Source of the DNA: an archaeon
GTDB taxonomy: Archaea; Iainarchaeota; Iainarchaeia; CSSED10-239
DNA: 6,812 bases
NCBI GenBank assembly: GCA_029563035.1
Contig: JAKQTP010000055.1
Location: 1 to 6,812, forward strand
Direction: 5' to 3'
A program made the position numbers and the translations under genes. Under the pieces are notes generated by a model. It was given only the letters and a program-made list of their open reading frames with translations. It did not search any database and was not told the origin of the DNA. Below, one piece after another: positions 4,862 to 6,812 of the stretch. Position 1 is the stretch's first letter; every line of letters begins with the position of its first letter.

Positions 4862-6812
4862 TTGTATCAGGAATAAAACAAAGGCGAGAGCCGATAACAG
4901 CAGAAGAATGAGAAGGAACAGAATCAGAACAAGCATAGCCGAAACCCGCAGCAGAGCCATTAGGCGCATTACCCCCAAAAAGAACCATGCGAAGAGAACT
5001 CGAAGAAAGAGAAGTATAATGATAATCACACCAAAAAGAAGAAGAACCAGAATCTGCTGTACCACATAAAATAGGTATAATATCACCAAATTCTCCAATA
5101 ATCATTTCTTTAGTAAATCCACTTACACGTGACTCCAATCCTCTTAACTCATATCCATTATAATTATTATCATTGTAAATTGAAGGATCATTAGCTACAT
5201 AAACTTTAGAAGTACCACCGTCGATATCTGTCTTTATATCAATATTTATTCCATCTGTGATTTTCCAGATATGACCAAATAGATTTTCTATTCCTCTATA
5301 TGTAGGTATATTAGTAGTTGTTCGTGTAATTTTAGTAAAATATTCTGTATTTGTTATATTATTTCCTAAAGAATCTTTAATACATTTGTATAGATCATTC
5401 CCAGAAGAGGTATAATTATTCACATAATATTGTATATCAAGACTAAATATGCCTTGATAATTTTCTAAAGTTTGATCAATTTTAGTAAAATATTCTGTAT
5501 TTGTTATTTCATTTCCTAAAGAATCTTTAATACATTTATATAAATCATTTTCAGAAGAAACCCAATCATTTACATGATATTGTGTTGTAAGACTAAATTG
5601 ACCTAAATAAGGTGTTTTCTTACCAGCGTCATATTCAAATGGCATAGTAAATAATTTTATTGCAGTATTATTTCCAGAACTTGCTGTATATCCACAAGGT
5701 ATAAAAGGATAATAACTGTTAAAGTCGTTCCATTTTGTACTATTAATATTTGTAACACCATCTCCTAATCCTCCTTGTGAAAAACCATTTGCTTCTTTTT
5801 GTGCATTAAATGTTTTTTGAGAATTTAATGTAGCATATTCTACAATAAAAAGCCATGCAACATTTTTATACATATTATAATCCATACAATTCCATTCAGC
5901 AGTTGTAGAATTATTCCGTTTTCTTGCGGCTATACGAAGATCAGTTCTATTAATACTAGTAACTGGCATACCAAGTTGAGATCTATATGTACCATCCCAA
6001 GCTATTTGATTATAACCACCTCTATAATCTACATCTGTATTTTTCACAGAACAAAGTTTTCCTGTACTTCTTTGAATTGAAGCTTCAAAAGCTGATATAT
6101 ATTGTTTTTTAACTAGATGATAACCATTTAAAGGATATTCAGATAATAAACATTGTCTAATATTTCCCAATGTATTAAATTTTCTATAATGTTGCGGAAT
6201 TTCGACCATTACCTGTCCAGAAGCTCCAGATAAATCATTTGCAGACCAGTCATTAGGATTTAAATATTCTGTAACTCTTCCATTATCATCAAGAAGACAA
6301 CCTTTCATTTTACTTTGTATAGGAAGTAATCTATGAAGATCATAGCTTCCTATTCTTTTTAGGTCTGGTGATGCAACAGTAACATCCCATTCTACGCCAT
6401 AGGAATAAAGATAATCTGCTTTATTCATAGTTTCAGATGCTTTAGTATCAGTATAACTATTTGCTGAAGTTAAAGTTTCAGACGACTTAGTATCAGTATA
6501 ATTATTTGCTGAAGTTAGAGTTTCAGATGCTTTAGTATCCGTATATCCATTTGCCGAAGTCAAAGCTGCAGATACTTCAACATCAGTATAATTTTTTGCT
6601 ACTGTAAGATTCGTTTCTGCTAAATTATATGCATCACCAGCTTTATCACTGGCACTATTAGCAGTATTTATAGCATTATCTGCTTTAGTATTAGCTTTAT
6701 CAGCTATATCTAAGGCATCATCTACTTTAGTATTAGCTTCATTAGCTACACTTACAGCATTATCTGCTTTAGTGTTAGCTTCATTAGCTATACTTACAAC
6801 TGAATCTGCTTT
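4857..6812 (-). CDS. Receptor-binding tail fibre with C-type-lectin-like head, DGR target protein (5' end beyond right window edge)
   Basis: The frame is open from the right edge to TAA at 4857-4859, giving 651 visible residues. TTG at 6561-6563 could be read as a start, but the frame continues without a stop to 6812. Domains in order: an Ala/Asn/Asp/Lys coiled-coil shaft (about 6812-6605); four 15-residue units of the ANxYTDTK type (6610-6431); a head beginning near YGVEWDVTVASPDLKRIGSY. The head continues through GQVMVEIPQHYRKF, RIAARKR, WNCMDYN, YRGIENLFGHIW and SRLCF near the end. I recall this head from Bacteroides phage DGR target proteins, whose formylglycine-enzyme/C-type-lectin fold displays variable residues for receptor binding. 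Two 50-residue repeats are inserted before YRGIENLFG. The last 58 or so codons have highly skewed base use. The next ORF follows after 10 bases. Confidence 0.85.
   Translation of the reverse strand, partial: KADSVVSIANEANTKADNAVSVANEANTKVDDALDIADKANTKADNAINTANSASDKAGDAYNLAETNLTVAKNYTDVEVSAALTSANGYTDTKASETLTSANNYTDTKSSETLTSANSYTDTKASETMNKADYLYSYGVEWDVTVASPDLKRIGSYDLHRLLPIQSKMKGCLLDDNGRVTEYLNPNDWSANDLSGASGQVMVEIPQHYRKFNTLGNIRQCLLSEYPLNGYHLVKKQYISAFEASIQRSTGKLCSVKNTDVDYRGGYNQIAWDGTYRSQLGMPVTSINRTDLRIAARKRNNSTTAEWNCMDYNMYKNVAWLFIVEYATLNSQKTFNAQKEANGFSQGGLGDGVTNINSTKWNDFNSYYPFIPCGYTASSGNNTAIKLFTMPFEYDAGKKTPYLGQFSLTTQYHVNDWVSSENDLYKCIKDSLGNEITNTEYFTKIDQTLENYQGIFSLDIQYYVNNYTSSGNDLYKCIKDSLGNNITNTEYFTKITRTTTNIPTYRGIENLFGHIWKITDGINIDIKTDIDGGTSKVYVANDPSIYNDNNYNGYELRGLESRVSGFTKEMIIGEFGDIIPILCGTADSGSSSFWCDYHYTSLSSSSLRMVLFGGNAPNGSAAGFGYACSDSVPSHSSAVIGSRLCFIPDTI
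4875..4895 (-). promoter_or_regulatory. Candidate IMH-like (initiation of mutagenic homing) end of the VR
   Basis: The 3' end of the VR on the coding strand, GTTATCGGCTCTCGCCTTTG and the next few bases, is invariant-looking and locally rich in G and C. It encodes the conserved IGSRLCF end of the lectin fold. In characterised DGRs, a short G/C-rich sequence at this position marks where cDNA is primed onto the target. The location is right, but the function is inferred from position and composition only, and the exact boundaries are unknown. Confidence 0.4.
4875..5051 (-). other. DGR variable region (VR) at the 3' end of the fibre gene
   Basis: The encoded segment runs from about GSSSFWCDYHYTSL through LRMVLFGG and AAGF to IGSRLCF. 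This matches the end of C-type-lectin DGR targets that I recall (CDYHYTN...LR.VLFGG...G..AGF.Y...IGSRLCF). On the coding strand only 16 of 180 bases at 4871-5050 are A, against 68 of 180 at 5101-5280, and G+C rises from about 30% to about 43%. Of 58 codons, 45 end in T and none in A; 14 are TCT. Loss of coding-strand adenines is what A-to-N mutagenic homing leaves in a VR relative to its template. The edges are estimated from the composition change. The template repeat was not found in this window. Confidence 0.78.
5304..5603 (-). repeat. Two tandem 150-bp repeats (50 residues each) inserted in the lectin-like head
   Basis: Unit 1 (5603-5454) begins GQFSLTTQYHVNDWVSSEND and unit 2 (5453-5304) begins GIFSLDIQYYVNNYTSSGND. 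Both continue as LYKCIKDSLGN.ITNTEYFTKI. At the DNA level 5329-5398 and 5479-5548 are nearly identical at an offset of exactly 150, which points to a recent duplication. The layout (aromatic, V..., DLYKCI, YFTKI) resembles small carbohydrate-binding modules of the CBM5/12 type (Y..GD.V...G..Y.C.......W). Sugar binding is a hypothesis, because the typical Trp pair is only partly present. Confidence 0.8.
6431..6610 (-). repeat. Four tandem 45-bp repeats encoding the ANxYTDTK fibre shaft
   Basis: The units are 6431-6475, 6476-6520, 6521-6565 and 6566-6610. The first three encode near-identical 15-residue blocks (TSAN.YTDTK.SETL). The fourth, the most N-terminal in the protein, is diverged (KNYTDVEVSAAL). 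Such YTDTK blocks are common in trimeric phage fibre shafts. The period is exactly 45 bp, so unit number can change by slippage without breaking the frame. Confidence 0.85.
6679..6812 (-). repeat. 42-bp tandem repeats encoding a two-heptad coiled-coil shaft, running off the right edge
   Basis: The units are 6679-6720, 6721-6762 and 6763-6804, plus a partial unit at 6805-6812. Each encodes 14 residues of the form ANEANTKADNAVSV, which equals two heptads with Ala, Val and Ile at core positions. This is a typical trimeric coiled coil of a phage fibre. The array probably continues beyond the window. A degenerate continuation is visible toward 6611 (INTANSASDKAGDAYNLAE). Confidence 0.8.

Noticed and set aside
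4871..5050. Higher-G+C patch as horizontally acquired DNA
   Set aside because: The change coincides with the DGR variable region and is strand-asymmetric (A depleted, T enriched). That fits mutagenic homing and codon design better than foreign DNA.
4847..5098. N-terminal extension of the RT-tail-like ORF through the variable region (very Leu/Val/Ile-rich)
   Set aside because: It reads the T-rich VR in the wrong frame, and the Leu-rich product is a composition artefact. The ATG at 4846, 10 bases after the fibre stop, is the more plausible start.
6561..6563. TTG as start codon of the fibre gene
   Set aside because: The frame stays open to 6812 and encodes a coherent coiled-coil repeat upstream, so this codon is an internal Leu.
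6431..6812. Regular repeats as a CRISPR array
   Set aside because: The repeats are contiguous without spacers, keep a coding frame and encode fibre-shaft residues.
1..6812. Stop-codon reassignment, known in some crAss-like phages
   Set aside because: All genes read to full length in the standard code with TAA or TGA stops. TAG is absent among the 11 visible stops, but too few genes are present and no in-frame TAG supports recoding.

Overview
This window is most likely part of the late (structural and lysis) region of a tailed phage of the crAss-like type (Crassvirales) or a close relative that infects Bacteroidales. The sequence is AT-rich. All real genes lie on the minus strand, so transcription runs right to left. 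They are tightly packed, with ATGA and TAATG junctions or gaps under 20 bases. Starts are preceded by A/T-rich stretches without a clear Shine-Dalgarno sequence, as is usual in Bacteroidetes. The gene content fits: two ring/adaptor-type tail proteins flank an IHF-like protein and are followed by a large tail protein of the crAss-like muzzle or stabilization type.

Layout in transcription order (right to left). (1) 6812-4857: the 3' part of a receptor-binding fibre gene, open at the right edge. It has a coiled-coil shaft built from 42-bp repeats, then 45-bp repeats, then a C-type-lectin-like head ending in a diversity-generating retroelement (DGR) variable region. (2) 4846-4664: a 60-residue ORF resembling only the extreme C-terminus of a DGR reverse transcriptase. 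(3) 4680-3603: three small genes of unknown function, one of them a membrane protein. (4) 3606-2319: a compact lysis cassette of a three-TM holin candidate, an exported CHAP/NlpC-type endolysin and a one-gene spanin. (5) 2311-1: ring-type protein, IHF-like protein, second ring-type protein, and the start of the large tail protein, cut by the left edge.

The most interesting signal is the DGR target at the end of the fibre gene. Hand counts over 4871-5050 give 16 A in 180 on the coding strand (about 9%) and about 43% G+C. The adjacent 180 bases (5101-5280) give 68 A (about 38%) and about 30% G+C. In 58 consecutive codons, 45 end in T and none ends in A. This fits adenine-directed mutagenesis from a template rich in AAT codons. 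No template repeat or intact reverse transcriptase is in the window, only the RT-tail-like ORF. The DGR therefore either acts from elsewhere in the genome or has been partly deleted. No RNA gene, CRISPR array, insertion sequence, convincing promoter or terminator was seen, and there is no gene-free stretch longer than a few dozen bases.
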